From Stenogyne calaminthoides (taxonomy: Eukaryota; Streptophyta; Magnoliopsida; Lamiales; Lamiaceae), in assembly GCA_037126765.1 (NCBI GenBank), contig JBBCBC010000034.1:15560691-15624690 (forward strand): a stretch of DNA of 64,000 bases. Reading direction: 5' to 3'. The translations under genes were made by a program, and so were the position numbers. This document shows positions 34,725 through 46,606 of the stretch, piece by piece; position 1 is the first letter of the stretch; each line of letters starts with the position of its first letter. The notes beneath the pieces are model-generated. The model searched no databases, was not told where the DNA came from, and saw nothing but the letters and a program-made list of their open reading frames with translations.

Positions 34725-36113
34725 TTTTGTGAAAACTTGTATGCAATTTGAGGGCTTGATTGATAGAAGTTGTTTGAAGAAATTAGGGTGTATATGTTCA
34801 TTTCAGCGATTATCCCGGTCGAACTTTGGACTCTGCAATTTCAAAACCCCACTTATTTTGCCTTAAAAAGGATTTTGAAATCATATTATTGTGAATCTAC
34901 TTTATCATATACTACTACTTTACTTTTCATTTTCTCAATACACTCACATCATCTATTATTTTATTCTCTCAATCAAAAATAATATAATAATACTTCATCA
35001 ATCAACTTTCTCACCATCTCATCTTAAAAAGTCTCATAAGAAACATACATTTTAACAGTTCATCTAGATTTTGAAATCCCCTAAAATTTTAAAGTTCTAG
35101 ATTTGTCACGCTCACTATAACCCCTAAACGAGCATACTTACTAACCTAAAAAGTAACAAGATTTCTCTTAACTGGTCTAATCTTTAAATGAAGTGGGATT
35201 AAATTTGTGCTTTTCTTGCTTTAGGTAGCAGGTGATTATATTTGAGGATCAAGTTTACTTCATCTGTCTTAATCTTTTATTCTTTTTTGGTCACATTAAA
35301 TGCGTTATTAATTAACCAAATAATATGTTGGGTCTTTTTAATTTGAATATTTGTACGTTATATAGATGGAGTAAATAATTTTAAGCAATTTGAGAAGTCA
35401 TATGGGTTGAGAGTTTGATGTTCGATGCCCTTGTACAAACTGTTTGAACTCAAACACTAGAAGAACTTTGCGATTATTTTTAATCGAATAAATTCGAGGT
35501 AATAATTTAAAAAATGTTTAGGCTTTATGATATGGTGAAGATGTGTATATCCTTAGGAATAACAATTTTGTTGTTCATGCAGCATGTAAGCAAAATGAAC
35601 TGAAGAAATAGGACAAATTTGTGATGTAAACATATTTCAAAAAAAAAAAAACCTTTAGTTGTGCATAGTCATGAAATTTTGGGTATAAAACATTGTACTA
35701 ATAACATGCATGTTTTTTGGAGTTCATTTGTTAATTCACTTTGTGGGGTTGATTTGTTTGCAAGCATGAGGGTTGATTTTTGGTTTAACAATTGTACATG
35801 TTTTAAGTATCGGTAGAGTATCTTATCTATCTTGTTGTTCTTAGTGTAATTGCTAATGAGAATCTTGATTTTTTTTTTTCAGTCTCAACTTGAGCTAGAT
35901 GGAGAACCATGTGTTGGAATTAAATTGCATATGCATAGTATAAAAAAAGGTTGGAAATCCAACGAAACAAAAAAAAATTGAGTAAGTCAAGTAGACATTT
36001 ACTTATGAGATTTAGAGTTTTATGACTATACTAATTAACTTTTTTTGAATCCTACACTAATTGAATTTTTGTTCATGATTAATGATCAAATAGGAGACTA
36101 TGATGAAAAAGTG
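34725..36113. other. AT-rich intergenic DNA
   Basis: There is no open frame with coding character and no terminal-repeat pair that I could bound. Confidence 0.5.
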
Positions 36114-36122
36114 ATGAAAATA

Positions 36123-37685
36123 GAGAAGAGTACTCTTAGGTCCTAATTAGTACTATAAATTACTCTTAGGTCTAATCCTCTAAAATAAATACTAGTAGGT
36201 CTAAAGTACATTGGGTAAGTTACATATTTGCCCTTATTTTGTCGGTTCCAATTTATAAAGCAAGGAGAAAAAGAAACTCACTCTTTACACAACTCCCAAA
36301 GTACCTTTTTGTCTGAAAAATTGAAATTGTAAGCAACATGCTCTTTACACGTCTAAATCAAACTTTTTCTCTCCTGCAAGTCTCCATTCAACCAAAAGGT
36401 AATCAAACCACAACACAATTTTCATTTCAATTTCACAATTTCAATTCACTGCAATTTCGTTTTCTCACTCGGTTAACCAAATTAAATTTGAAAAAAAAAA
36501 TTCAAATACATAAATTGCAATTACAATGACATATGAAAAATTCATATCTAAAATTACAGAAAAAATTACAGTAATTAAAAAAAAAAAAATCATATCTAAA
36601 ACCTACAATTACAATCTCAAAAATATTATAACTTGATTTCATATAAAAAATTGAAAATTTACAGAAATTTACCTATCTAAAATTCAAAATTTTACATATC
36701 ATCTTCTAAAAAATCTTAAAATTACAAATATGCATAAAAAACATGAACATGTTCATCAAATTCATGAACATATTCATCAAAAACATGAACATGTTCATGA
36801 GCATCTCCAGGAATGTGCACACCATGGCAAAAAAAAAAATTAGATTTTCATTCTTTGTCTTCCTTCTTTCTTTATGCACAATAATCAATCAGATGAAACT
36901 CATAACAAATCGTCTTCTTCATCCATTGTTCAGATCCGCAATCTCTTAAAATTCAGAAAAGCCAACCAAGAATCAAGAAACTCATGAAATACCCATCATC
37001 AAACTTCTTCAATTTGACCACGCTTCAAATTCAAATTAATAAGAAACATAGAGAAAAGAAACAGAGAGATAATTGACAGTAATAGATTACTAGCAATGAA
37101 TAATCGCCAACCAAAATAAAAGGACTATTATTTTGCAAATGAAGAAATTGCCTTCAAAAAATAGATCTCGATTCCTGATTTAATTGGGAGAGATTTTTAC
37201 TCAGACCCACTGTAAATCTTCAAAAATCCACCGTACAAAATCTGTCCAAATCTTCAAAAGATCCACCATAAAAATCTTCAAATATAGAGATTTTTTTTGT
37301 GTGGGTGGGTTTTTTGGTTGGGGGAGGGCGGTGCCATGAGAGAGTAAAGGGGGGCGCCTGCTCGTTTTTGGTTTGGGGGTCGTTGTTTCGCGTGTGAGTG
37401 GGAGGCGGAGGTGGAGGCCTCGGCAGCCATGTGTGGAGAAAGGGCTTTGCCCTAGCGCAACGACATGGTGAGATCCTTTTTTAGGTTTTTAGGTTTTAGA
37501 GAGATTTTTTGTGTGGGTGGGTTTTTTTTTTGTTTTGCAGAATCATATAATATAATTGAGTGGGTAAGAGATCAGGGGTAGTTTAGGTTTTCTATTGAGT
37601 TTTTTGGACCTACTAGCAATTAAAAAAGCAGTGTGGACTTAAGAGTACTACTAGGTTGGATTTTGGACCTATAAGTAATTATCTC
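36123..37685. mobile_element. Nonautonomous Mutator-like element (1.56 kb)
   Basis: The ends read inward are GAGAAGAGTACTCTTAGGTCC (left) and GAGATAATTACTTATAGGTCC (right), about 16 of 21 bases alike. The right end begins with the GAGATAATT typical of Mu termini. Flanks ATGAAAATA (36,114-36,122) and TTGAAAATA (37,686-37,694) agree at 8 of 9 bases, fitting the 9-bp Mutator duplication. Copies of an AGGTCCAAA-like motif recur near both ends. Inside are an ATGAACATGTTCATCAAA repeat (about 36,740-36,800) and a GC-rich block (about 37,320-37,450). No transposase is seen. Confidence 0.65.
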
Positions 37686-38271
37686 TTGAAAATATACTGA
37701 AAAGGGAATTGAGAAGAGTGCAAATGACACAACAAAAAACGTTGGACGTATTTAAAACTGAAGTAGGCGAACTCAAGATAGAAATAAGCGGTGAAATAAG
37801 CAATTCTTTACATGTTTTCATTGGTTGAATAATCTACCCTATGGGTAGATGTAACAATCTCCGAACATAAATAGTGAAATATTTTTTTAGGTCAACAAAC
37901 TCCTATTTTTTTTTTTTTAGTAAATAAGCCTCTTACTTTAAAAAAATTGAAAAGAAAAAATCACTTCTAATAACACAAAATAAATCTGATTTTTCGGTAA
38001 TTTATAAATTCCCTTATGTTTAGAAAAAAAAAAATTACTTGTGTAAATGCATTTTAGACACATTGGTTTGTGTTGATGCAAACTTAAACACAAAGAAGGC
38101 TTAAATTGTGCTAATTTTTTTTATATAGAAATAGAGATAAATGAGGAGATTGAGTGAAAATCACCCCCAAAAATAGGTTACTGAGTGCATTTGTTTTGAG
38201 ATTTAAGTGCGTGGAGCAAGTCAAAGTTTTAAAATTTAGGGATTTAGAATCCTCGATGAATAGTAAAGGTA

Positions 38272-38543
38272 TGTGTTTGTTTTGAGATTTGAATAGGGTG
38301 AGATTTAACTTTATGTCAAATCAATATTTAATAATAATTGATGTTGTATTATTATATTATATTGAGAAGAGTAAGAAAGTGTATAAAGTGTGATGTATTG
38401 AAAAAAATAATAATAAGTTTTATAAATATTTATAGGTGTGGATTGAATATAGAATTTAAAAACCAAATTTTAAATCTCAAATTCGTATGAGACGGGGAGC
38501 ACAAAGTTCTAAATTTATCCATATGAGTCTCAAAACAAACACA
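38272..38543. mobile_element. Possible MITE with TGTGTTTGTTTTGAGA ends
   Basis: TGTGTTTGTTTTGAGA at 38,272-38,287 is matched by its exact inverted complement at 38,528-38,543. No target duplication is evident, so the superfamily is uncertain. Confidence 0.5.
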
Positions 38544-38729
38544 GTTTGCTCAGGTTTGGTTGGATTGGCATTGGAATTAAGCAATGCTACAACTTTTTGT
38601 TGTTAAGAAATCATTAGTACAGACTTGTAACTTGTCATAATCTATGAAAATTTACTTCATTTAAATGTTTACTAATATATTTGTATCTCCTGTTTCATGA
38701 TTTTTACTTTCATATGTTTGAAAATACAC

Positions 38730-39930
38730 TCCCCGATTTAATAAAGTACACATAGGTCCAAAATGGCCCATAATAATTATTACTAGGTCCAAACTGCTTT
38801 TTTAATAACTAAGAGGTCCAAAATGAATGTTGAAAAACCCATAATACTCCCTATTCTAATAAATTAAACCGTGAACCACCACGCTCATTATTATCATTTC
38901 CCCATCACTCTCTCTCTCTACCTTCTCTCCTTCTCTCACTAAAAAAAAATCCAGTACTTTGGTTCATGTTCGCGGTGGCGGTGGTGGCTTGCAGACCGTC
39001 GTCACCGCCGCCCCACAACTCCGAAAAGCGCCGAACCCACACACTCCCCGCATCCGAGATGGACAGCCCCCCAAATCTGGAGAAATCGATGCCTCTGCCG
39101 TCTCTGTCGTCACCGTCACCACCACCACCTGATCTAGGGTGGAGACGATGGCAACAGATTTTAGGGGTGGAGACGATGTCGGGTGGAGACGATGTCGGCG
39201 GCTCTATGGCGATTTGGTTAATTTTTTGGTATGGTGGGTTTGTGAACATGCTGAAGATTTTTTGGATCTGGGTTTGTATTTTATGATTTTATTTTTTATT
39301 TTTTTAGATGTATAGGATATTTTTTGAATCTGGATTTTTTATTTTTTGAGTCTGTGTTTCTGATTTTTTTAAGAGTTGTGTTTTTCTGCAATTTCTGGTG
39401 CTTTTGGTGTCTGGGTTTTCTGCAAAGATGGATGATTGATGATGGAGCAAGACGAAGATAATGTTTTTCTGTTCAGATTTGGTTTTTTTCTAGATTTTTG
39501 GATCTGTTTTTGATGAACATATTCACAAACAGATGAATATATTCACCAACATATGCACAAATCGTGAATATGTTCATCAAATGATGAACTTGTGCATGTT
39601 GGAATTAGAAGAAAAATATGTAATTCTGATATGATTGTAATGAATTCAATTTTTCTGTATTTTTTATATGAAAATCTCAAATTGTAAAGAAGAAAGAAAA
39701 GAACTGACGAAAGAAAGAGAGAGAAAAAAAAAAAAAAAAAAAAAAAAAAAAGAATTGAAAAAATTGAAAAAAGGACGGGAAGGAAGAGAGAAAGAAAAAA
39801 AAGGATAAAAAAGACTGAAAAAGGACGGTAAAAAAAAACAGGGAGGTCAAGGATATATGAGTCTTTTTATAATAAATTTTGCACCTAGTAGTACTTAATA
39901 GATATGTACTTAATAGATATGTACTTTTGC
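38730..39930. mobile_element. Second element related to the Mutator-like one, opposite orientation, boundaries approximate
   Basis: The left end carries ACATAGGTCCAAAATGGCCC, ACTAGGTCCAAACTGCTTTT and AAGAGGTCCAAAATGAA. This mirrors the right end of the 36,123-37,685 element (AGTCCACACTGCTTTTTTAA when read inward). Its right end has CACCTAGTAGTACTTAATAG. It also carries a GC-rich block (38,960-39,200) and a GAACATATTCATC-type repeat (39,510-39,600), in reversed order. An A-run lies at 39,724-39,751. The plus-strand ORF in the GC block has no recognised product. Confidence 0.5.
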
Positions 39931-40100
39931 TATTTTTTTGGAATGAAAAGTTGTTCACTCATTTAATAATTGGGCTACACGAATTATATCTAGATATTGT
40001 CACCTCAATTTTGTTTGTTACATTCTTCTTTTGTTTCATGTGATTTGCATGATAAAAATTTGTGTGAAACTAGTGTATAAATTATAGATGCAATCGCTCA

Positions 40101-40140
40101 CACAATCACTCCACTCCACTCCACTCCACTCCACTCCACT
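40101..40140. repeat. (CTCCA)n pentanucleotide repeat
   Basis: About eight uninterrupted CACTC/CTCCA units. Confidence 0.95.
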
Positions 40141-40277
40141 TATTATTTTCCTTATCCATTTTTCTTTCTTCATCTTTCTCTTTCGTGTCGTTATTTTCAT
40201 TGTAATTCTAAACGAGGTTGAGCCCCCTTTGACATAATCGATGCACATGAGGCGAACTCAATTTACATTGATTTATA

Positions 40278-40512
40278 CTTCCTCGTCCCAAAGTTATTTA
40301 CCCCTTTTAAAAAAGACTGTCACAACATTTTAAAATTACATCTCATATCTTTGCTTTTACCCAAAAAAAATCATTTGTTTTAATAAGAACATATATATAA
40401 CTATAATACCCTCAATCAAAAATTATTTTATCACTTTAAATACTACTCCTTCCATCCTAATCAAAAATTCATATCAAAAGCAAAGGGTAAAAGCAAAACT
40501 TTGGGACGAAGG
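40278..40512. mobile_element. Stowaway-like MITE
   Basis: The ends CTTCCTCGTCCCAAAGTT and, read inward, CCTTCGTCCCAAAGTT are flanked by TA on both sides. Size is 235 bp. The right part contains ACTCCTTCCATCCTAATC, possibly the end of another Stowaway copy. Confidence 0.75.
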
Positions 40513-41309
40513 TACTAGTTTAAAAGCAAAACTTTAGATTCTCTTGTCCAAAAAAAAAAACAGAACTTTAGATTCATGATGTTCTTCACTTTGAAAGGCC
40601 CACTATTGCCGTTATTATTTCATATTGGTATGGCTAGTTTCATTGGATTCATTAATGTTGGACATTGCAAGCCCAATATTGAGATAACTAGATCTATCCT
40701 ACAATGGCTAATAATGGAAAAATAGTTGTTTCTTAATTGGGCCAATATACACTGGATCTCTAATTTATAAATCAATAAATCAATATATTTGAGTAATCCC
40801 AGGCCCTATCCAAATTAATAGTCCTTTTGGTCACATTTAGATCTTAAATTAGACTAGTACATACATACATTCCCATTCTTTATACATATAATTTTCTTAA
40901 GATATTTATTTTATGATGGTGATTACATGAAGAGAGGTAAAAATAAACGCATGAGAAATGTGAAATTAAAATTAGATTTAATAATAAATTTTAAAATGAA
41001 AATAAGTTGAAAGAATAAAAATACGAATTCAAAACTTTACTCAAGCTGGCATATGTACAACTAGTCAACAGTTTACTTTTGAAGTTTGGTACCAAAGATT
41101 TCAAGACACCATATTCAATTTAGGGTAAGAATATCGTGAAACTTGTTCATAATATGAAATTTATATTATTATATTTATAAAAGTAATATAATTATATTTA
41201 TTGATTGATACAGTTATATTTATAAATTAATATTATATTATTAAATGCTATCGATATCAGTTTATAAGAGTAGTAATATCAGTTTTATTAGCGTTGATAA
41301 TTTGTGTTA

Positions 41310-41715
41310 TCGTGCCGTGTTTCATATCGACATGATAAGGTCAAACACGAACACGACACGATAAGAATCAGTGTTGACATGACACGATACGATAAGAAAA
41401 ATAAATAAATTTTAAATATAATTTTATATTAAAATTTTGACACAATATAATATGACACGATAATACACGTTAACACGATATGACACGATAAAAAATACAA
41501 AATCTCTAATAAAATTACAAAATATCAAGTCATATGTACAATTAGATTTTTATTTTTCAAACATATCGTGTTGATATGAACACGATACAACATAAAAATA
41601 TTGCGTTCTTATCATGTCTATACGATAATGACACGAACACAATAAAATTAAACACTAATCCACAATTTTCATATTGTTTTGTTATCGTGCTATTATATTG
41701 TGTTCAAAATTACCA
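41310..41715. repeat. ACACGATA-rich repetitive segment, possibly a hAT-type remnant
   Basis: ACACGATA and its complement TATCGTG recur roughly ten times, with GTTATCGTGC near both ends in the same direction. The right edge reads CCATCCCTAAATT, resembling a hAT terminus (TAGGGATGG). A TTTAGGG at 41,116 could be the other end, but no clean 8-bp duplication is seen. Confidence 0.5.
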
Positions 41716-42741
41716 TCCCTAAATTCATACTATAAACAAAGTTTTATAGGAGAGTTTGGGCTCAATTAATCAATAATCAGTATACACATAGCCAACCTTT
41801 CGGGAATTCTGAAAATATTTGTACTGTTTTGACTAAATAAATTTTAATTCGAAAGATCTAATGCTTGATTATACTTATACAGGCTGGCAGTTTTGGGTAG
41901 CAAGAAGCCAAAATATCACTATTTGCTATCTATAATATATAATATTCAAATGGAGTTGTTGAATTTTAGACTAATTTATACATTATGAGTCACAATTTTG
42001 AAATGGATGACATAAAACATCTCCAAAGTCTCCAAAGAATAGTCGAAAGGATGTGAGAGTAGAAATGACGTGCACCAATCATTTTCTACTTAACCTTTTT
42101 AATTTTTTCTTTTTTTTGGGAGGAACCTTTTTCATTTTTAAAGGAACCCTTAATTGGCTTGTAGGATTGGACAGCCATGCAAATACAAATGAATTCTGTT
42201 AAAAGGAAACGTTGACTAAATTGGTGTTTGAATTTATTTTTTTTTGAAAAGAAATGGATTAAAATTAGTGATAGTGAGAAAATTAATTAATAATAGAAGT
42301 TTGATGGTGCTTGTCAAAAAAAAAAAAAAATTGATAATTGTTTGAAAAAAAATAGTATTCCCTCCGTCCCATGAGAACTTAAACACTGGAAATGACATGC
42401 AAATCAAGTAAAATAAATTTTAGTGGGTTTGAGTGTAATGAAATAAGAGTGTTGTGCACTACTACACATTTGAGCTTGGAGAGCTCCACTTGGACAACTT
42501 TTTCGAATAGCTCTCCAAGTGGTCCATTGGAGAGCGGTTCTATTAAAAAAAAAAAAAAAAGGTAAAAAACCGATGTCCAAGATCAAAACTTAGGCAATGG
42601 TTCATAATCATTTCTAAGAAACAGATCTTGAGAAGCGATTTTGAACCACCGTATAAGAAAAAAACTCAAGAAAGCGGTTTCATAACCGCTCTCCAAGTGA
42701 ATTAATTTTTTTATTTTTTTTTAAATTATAAAATGCAGAAA

Positions 42742-42839
42742 AAACATACCTGAAACACAAGTGGTTTGCTTAAATCCACCTTAAACGCCTGATCGACCAT
42801 CTTGGCACCTATCAATCAAAAGCGCAGCAGAAACAAAAA
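42742..42839 (-). pseudogene. Captured FAH exon, left (minus-strand) arm of an inverted repeat
   Basis: Read on the minus strand this is intron end (TTGATTGATAG), leader (GTGCCAAG), ATG and 16 more codons reading MVDQAFKVDLSKPLVFQ, then a GTATGTTT donor. It pairs with 43,170-43,267, with about 96 of 98 bases complementary by eye. Confidence 0.75.
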
Positions 42840-43169
42840 CTCAAAAAGAGAGGAGTAATCTCCCCCAAAAAGCTCAAAAAATAAAATAAAATAAAATACT
42901 AGTCAATTCCTTTTGATTTGGTTCCGTTTGGCACTGTCTTAAGGTAGATTTTCATCGATTCCGTTTCTTTTTCTCCGTTTTATGTTTTAATTTTAGTTAA
43001 TTGTGTAGATTTTGGGTTGTGCGAGTGGTATGACAATTAGAGGGTGAATATATGTTTGATGTTATTGTTTATTTTGGTATGCATTGCAAGAATTTTTCTC
43101 ATCCTTTTGAGTGGGATTCAACTGCCATTTATCTGTTTGAAATTTATAGGTTTCGATCTGGTTTATAAA

Positions 43170-43267
43170 TTTTTGTTTCTGCTGTACTTTTGATTGATAG
43201 GTGCCAAGATGGTCGATCAGGCGTTTAAGGTGGATTTAAGCAAACCACTTGTGTTTCAGGTATGTTT
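43170..43267 (+). pseudogene. Captured FAH exon, right (plus-strand) arm of an inverted repeat
   Basis: The acceptor TTGATTGATAG ends at 43,200, the leader GTGCCAAG runs to 43,208, and ATG 43,209 to CAG 43,259 codes MVDQAFKVDLSKPLVFQ. A GTATGT donor follows. The peptide matches the start of plant fatty acid 2-hydroxylase FAH1/FAH2 (MVAQGFTVDLKKPLVFQ in Arabidopsis, from memory), the ER enzyme that hydroxylates sphingolipid acyl chains. The coding frame and both splice sites are intact, but the rest of the gene is absent. The upstream intron-like DNA in the loop (about 42,945-43,200) looks like a plant leader intron and may have been captured with it. Confidence 0.75.
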
Positions 43268-43965
43268 AAAACTATGGTAAGAAAAAATGATTTTTAGAAC
43301 ATATAGAATTAATTTCATTAAGTAAACACAAAAAGCAAGTCTTTCGGCGAAATTGATCCTCATTCAGCGCCTAAGGTCCCATGTTCGGTCCCCATGAGAA
43401 AATAATAATTGCCTCAATTAATTGGGAGACTTGGTGGCTTATATATGAGATGCTTGGTGGTCCGTGCCTAAAAATTGATTTTAAAAAAAAAAAATATATT
43501 AGACAGCGGTTGAAAACCCGAAAAAAATATATATTAGATAGCGGTTTTCCAAATTGATTTAAAAAAATATATATATTAGACAGCGGTTGAAAACCGAAAA
43601 AAAAAAATATAGGAATGTCCAAGGTTGAATTTGGACTATCGGTTAAGAATGTCCAAGGTAGGAATTTGTCGGTTGAAAACCGCTGTTCAATATAATAATT
43701 TTCAATGGTTCAAAACAAAGCCATTTGTCAAAGTCGATTTCTTGGACAAGCATTTTTTTATCATTTGTCTGAAGCTTGGGCGACATTTATTTGGAGAGCG
43801 GTTATAACAGCTCTCCAAGGTCATTTTTCACAGCTGTCCAAGCCCAAATGTGTATTAGTGGTGAGTGTATTAATATTATGTTTATTTTTATTTTGGGAAT
43901 GTTCAAATAATATTGGGACATTCAAATAAAACAAGTGTTCAAGTAACGTTGAGACGGAGGGAGTA

Positions 43966-45289
43966 TTTAAAAAATGCTTATCATTAAGCTACCAAAATCA
44001 CTCAATTTTCAACTTTTAGCTTTTTGACAGCTTCAAGACAAAGTTGTGATGTTTTGTAATTTACAGTAATATAATTTTTTTTTTCGAATAAAAAAAAAAC
44101 TCCAAAATGTCGTCAACACACTATTCTAAGTGATTATAATCACCTATAGCTGTTCAACTAATAAAAATATTCACTCTATTGACTAAAAAATCATCTCATA
44201 TATAATAGGGAGTACAAATTAGTACAAATCAATACATACATCTCACAAAGTATTAAAACATCATTTTCAAATTATACCTGTAAGACCGTCTCACGTAAGT
44301 GTGTCTCTTTTCGTAAATCATCACAACACATTAGCTCAAGTAAATATATCAAATTAATTTAAACATAATCCCCTTTAGTTGATCCTAATAATAAAGTTAT
44401 AATTCAGATGTAATCATTCAATTCCTTTTAAACTCTTTTAAGGATGTGCTAACAATCCTTTTCGTTATCGAATTTTACCCAATAATTAAAATGTGCAATT
44501 TCAATATCTATTTCAAAAAAAAAAAAAAAAAAACACGTGGGCTGCTTTGCTTGACTTATATACTCGAAGATCCATCTATTATTCGAATCGTACTATTTGA
44601 TAACAGCTATGAAGGTAAATTACAAAAGGAAGCTCTAATCCAGAAGTACAAACACGATATACTACAAATTATCCAATATTTTATTTTGTGGAAAAATTCA
44701 AAATCTATCAAAGAAAAGTTGTGAAGCGTCCATGTGGGAAGGACAACTTCAATTTCGAAGAAATATAATGCGTCGTTGGCCCCATTCAATTATTGAGAGG
44801 CTGCTACTTAATAAAATATATTTTTCCTAAAAATAAGAATAAATTTGAAAAATTGGTGAATGTATGGGTGGTTTTTTGTGTGAAAGAAAATGACATTTTA
44901 TCCGAATCTCACCTATATATCTCTTGGACAAGATATAATGATGTTTTGTTTCTTCTTCCTCTTGTTTTCTTTGTTGTTTTTTTGCATCACAAATGGATGC
45001 CATTTTATATTATATACTTATTATGAAATTAAAATGAAACTTAAAACGTAACATCATTTAACGCATCAAAAAAGAAAGAAAAGAAAAAACAGGAGAGTTG
45101 GATCTCTCTCCCATGTGTTTGATTTCTTGACATAGAGTTCAACTCTTATTATTTTATATTTCTTTATTTTTTTTCTTCAACTTTACCACATATTTGAAAG
45201 TTGTTCTCTTTCTGTTTGTTTTTTTGTATGTTGGATCTGCTTTAATTTATTTTAACATCAACTGTTTTGTTAATGGAAATATGGAATCA
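43966..45289. other. AT-rich intergenic DNA
   Basis: There is an A-run at 44,515-44,533 and a 92-codon open frame after 44,446 that starts across this A-run. Its product resembles nothing I know. No splice or promoter context supports a gene. Confidence 0.5.
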
Positions 45290-45297
45290 ACCGGGTG

Positions 45298-45465
45298 CAG
45301 AGGCGGATTTAGAATTTTGAACTTGAGGATACGAAAAATATTAGTGACTTGTTCTATCATTTTGGGAATACATAATTTTTAATTTTTTTTTACATAGAAT
45401 AATTAAAGTGTTTTTTAAATTTGGGGTACAGCTGTACCCTTTGTTCTTAATTGGATCCGCCACTG
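45298..45465. mobile_element. hAT-like MITE (168 bp)
   Basis: The ends CAGAGGCGGATTTAG and, read inward, CAGTGGCGGATCCAA are flanked by ACCGGGTG (45,290-45,297) and ACAGGGTG (45,466-45,473). These agree at 7 of 8 bases, as expected for the hAT 8-bp duplication. Confidence 0.8.
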
Positions 45466-45955
45466 ACAGGGTGAATTCTTTTATTATTATATATTTACTA
45501 TTTGAATACTCGATTATAAATTATCTAAATCATTGGAACGATAGTTGTTAATAATTTGATTGTAGATTGTAATTCATGAGTAAAAATAATATGGTTGTTA
45601 TTCTAAAATTTTCTCGTTTTATTCTATTTTACGCTTACACAAGTAATAGCACGTAAATTATTTTTTCATTCAAATAAGAATAGAGTCACACTTATGTGAG
45701 AAGGAACATAGTTTGGGCATACCGTTTTAACACATTAAAAAATATGGGCATTGATTTATGGTAATTTATACATCGTCTTATGTATGAGATTGCCTCATAC
45801 TAATTTTTATCATAAACATAACTTTTATTAAATAAGGTCATTATGATCCATTGAAAAATAATTAAAGACTATGACAAAAAAAGAAGCCTATAATTTCGTG
45901 TATAATAGATGGAGAATTGTGTTAAGCCTATTTTAAGTCATGATCTTAAATTATG

Positions 45956-46224
45956 GGGGTGTTTTCAAAAATTTATAAGTGATTATAATCACTTAGAATT
46001 GTGTGCAAAAACAATTTGAAGTGTTTTATTTATCTTTTAGTAGCTTAAATAAACTTTCATAAGTTATAAGTTATAATATAAAAACTTTTAACTCTTTTTG
46101 CAAACACTATCAATTTTTTTTTAATTTTCTTACAAACATTATCAATTTCTATTATTAATTATTTTTCCCATAATCACTAATTTTAATCATTTATTTAAAA
46201 GCATATTTTTTTACAAAACACCCC
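45956..46224. mobile_element. Possible MITE with GGGGTGTTTT ends
   Basis: GGGGTGTTTTCAAAAA on the left and, read inward, GGGGTGTTTTGTAAAAA on the right enclose about 270 bp of AT-rich, partly self-complementary DNA. No convincing target duplication. Confidence 0.5.
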
Positions 46225-46350
46225 AATATAATGGAGTGACGCCTAGGGGCCTAGGTGGTCGATTCGGTGACCCAAAATTCCATACCCCTTCTCTCCTATT
46301 TTAGACCATTTACTATTTGACTTATATTTTAGTGAGCGAGTTATTTATTA

Positions 46351-46606
46351 CTCCCTCCGTCCCAAATTTTATGGTAAAGTAGTCATTTTTTTTGTCCCAA
46401 ACTCTATGGTAAAGTTACTTACACACTTTATCACTTTATCACATAAAATATTAATAAACAACACTTTCTACCCCCAATTACCCATCATTTTATCATATAA
46501 AATATTAATAAACAACTCTTCCTACCCCACCATTTGATCACTTTATCACTATTCCACTAAATCTTTATGAGCAGTCAGAATATCATAGAGTTTGGGACGG
46601 AGGGAG
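46351..46606. mobile_element. Stowaway MITE
   Basis: CTCCCTCCGTCCCAAA at the left and its inverted complement TTTGGGACGGAGGGAG at the right are flanked by TA on both sides. Size is 256 bp. An internal TTTGTCCCAAACTCTATGG near the left repeats part of the terminal region. Confidence 0.92.

Larger units (their letters stand above)
42457..43860 (+). mobile_element. CACTA-1: nonautonomous CACTA (En/Spm) element carrying a captured FAH exon twice
   Basis: It begins CACTACTACACATTTGAGC and ends, read inward, CACTAATACACATTTGGGC, with a 3-bp duplication GTG (42,454-42,456 and 43,861-43,863). Subterminal regions hold many copies of a palindromic motif around AGCGGTT-nnn-AACCGCT with CTCCAAG or GTCCAAG. 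There is no transposase. The interior holds an inverted repeat of a host-like exon. It inserted into a Stowaway MITE. Confidence 0.93.
42358..43963. mobile_element. Stowaway-like MITE, split by a CACTA element
   Basis: TTCCCTCCGTCCC at 42,358 and its inverted partner GACGGAGGGAG at 43,953-43,963 are flanked by TA. Removing the CACTA element and one GTG copy leaves about 199 bp, a normal Stowaway size. Confidence 0.75.

Noticed and set aside
39677..39958. Phe-rich minus-strand open frame
   Set aside because: It is produced by the A-run and A-rich DNA at 39,720-39,840.
44446..44724. 92-codon frame after 44,446
   Set aside because: It crosses an A-run, has no splice or promoter context and matches nothing known to me.
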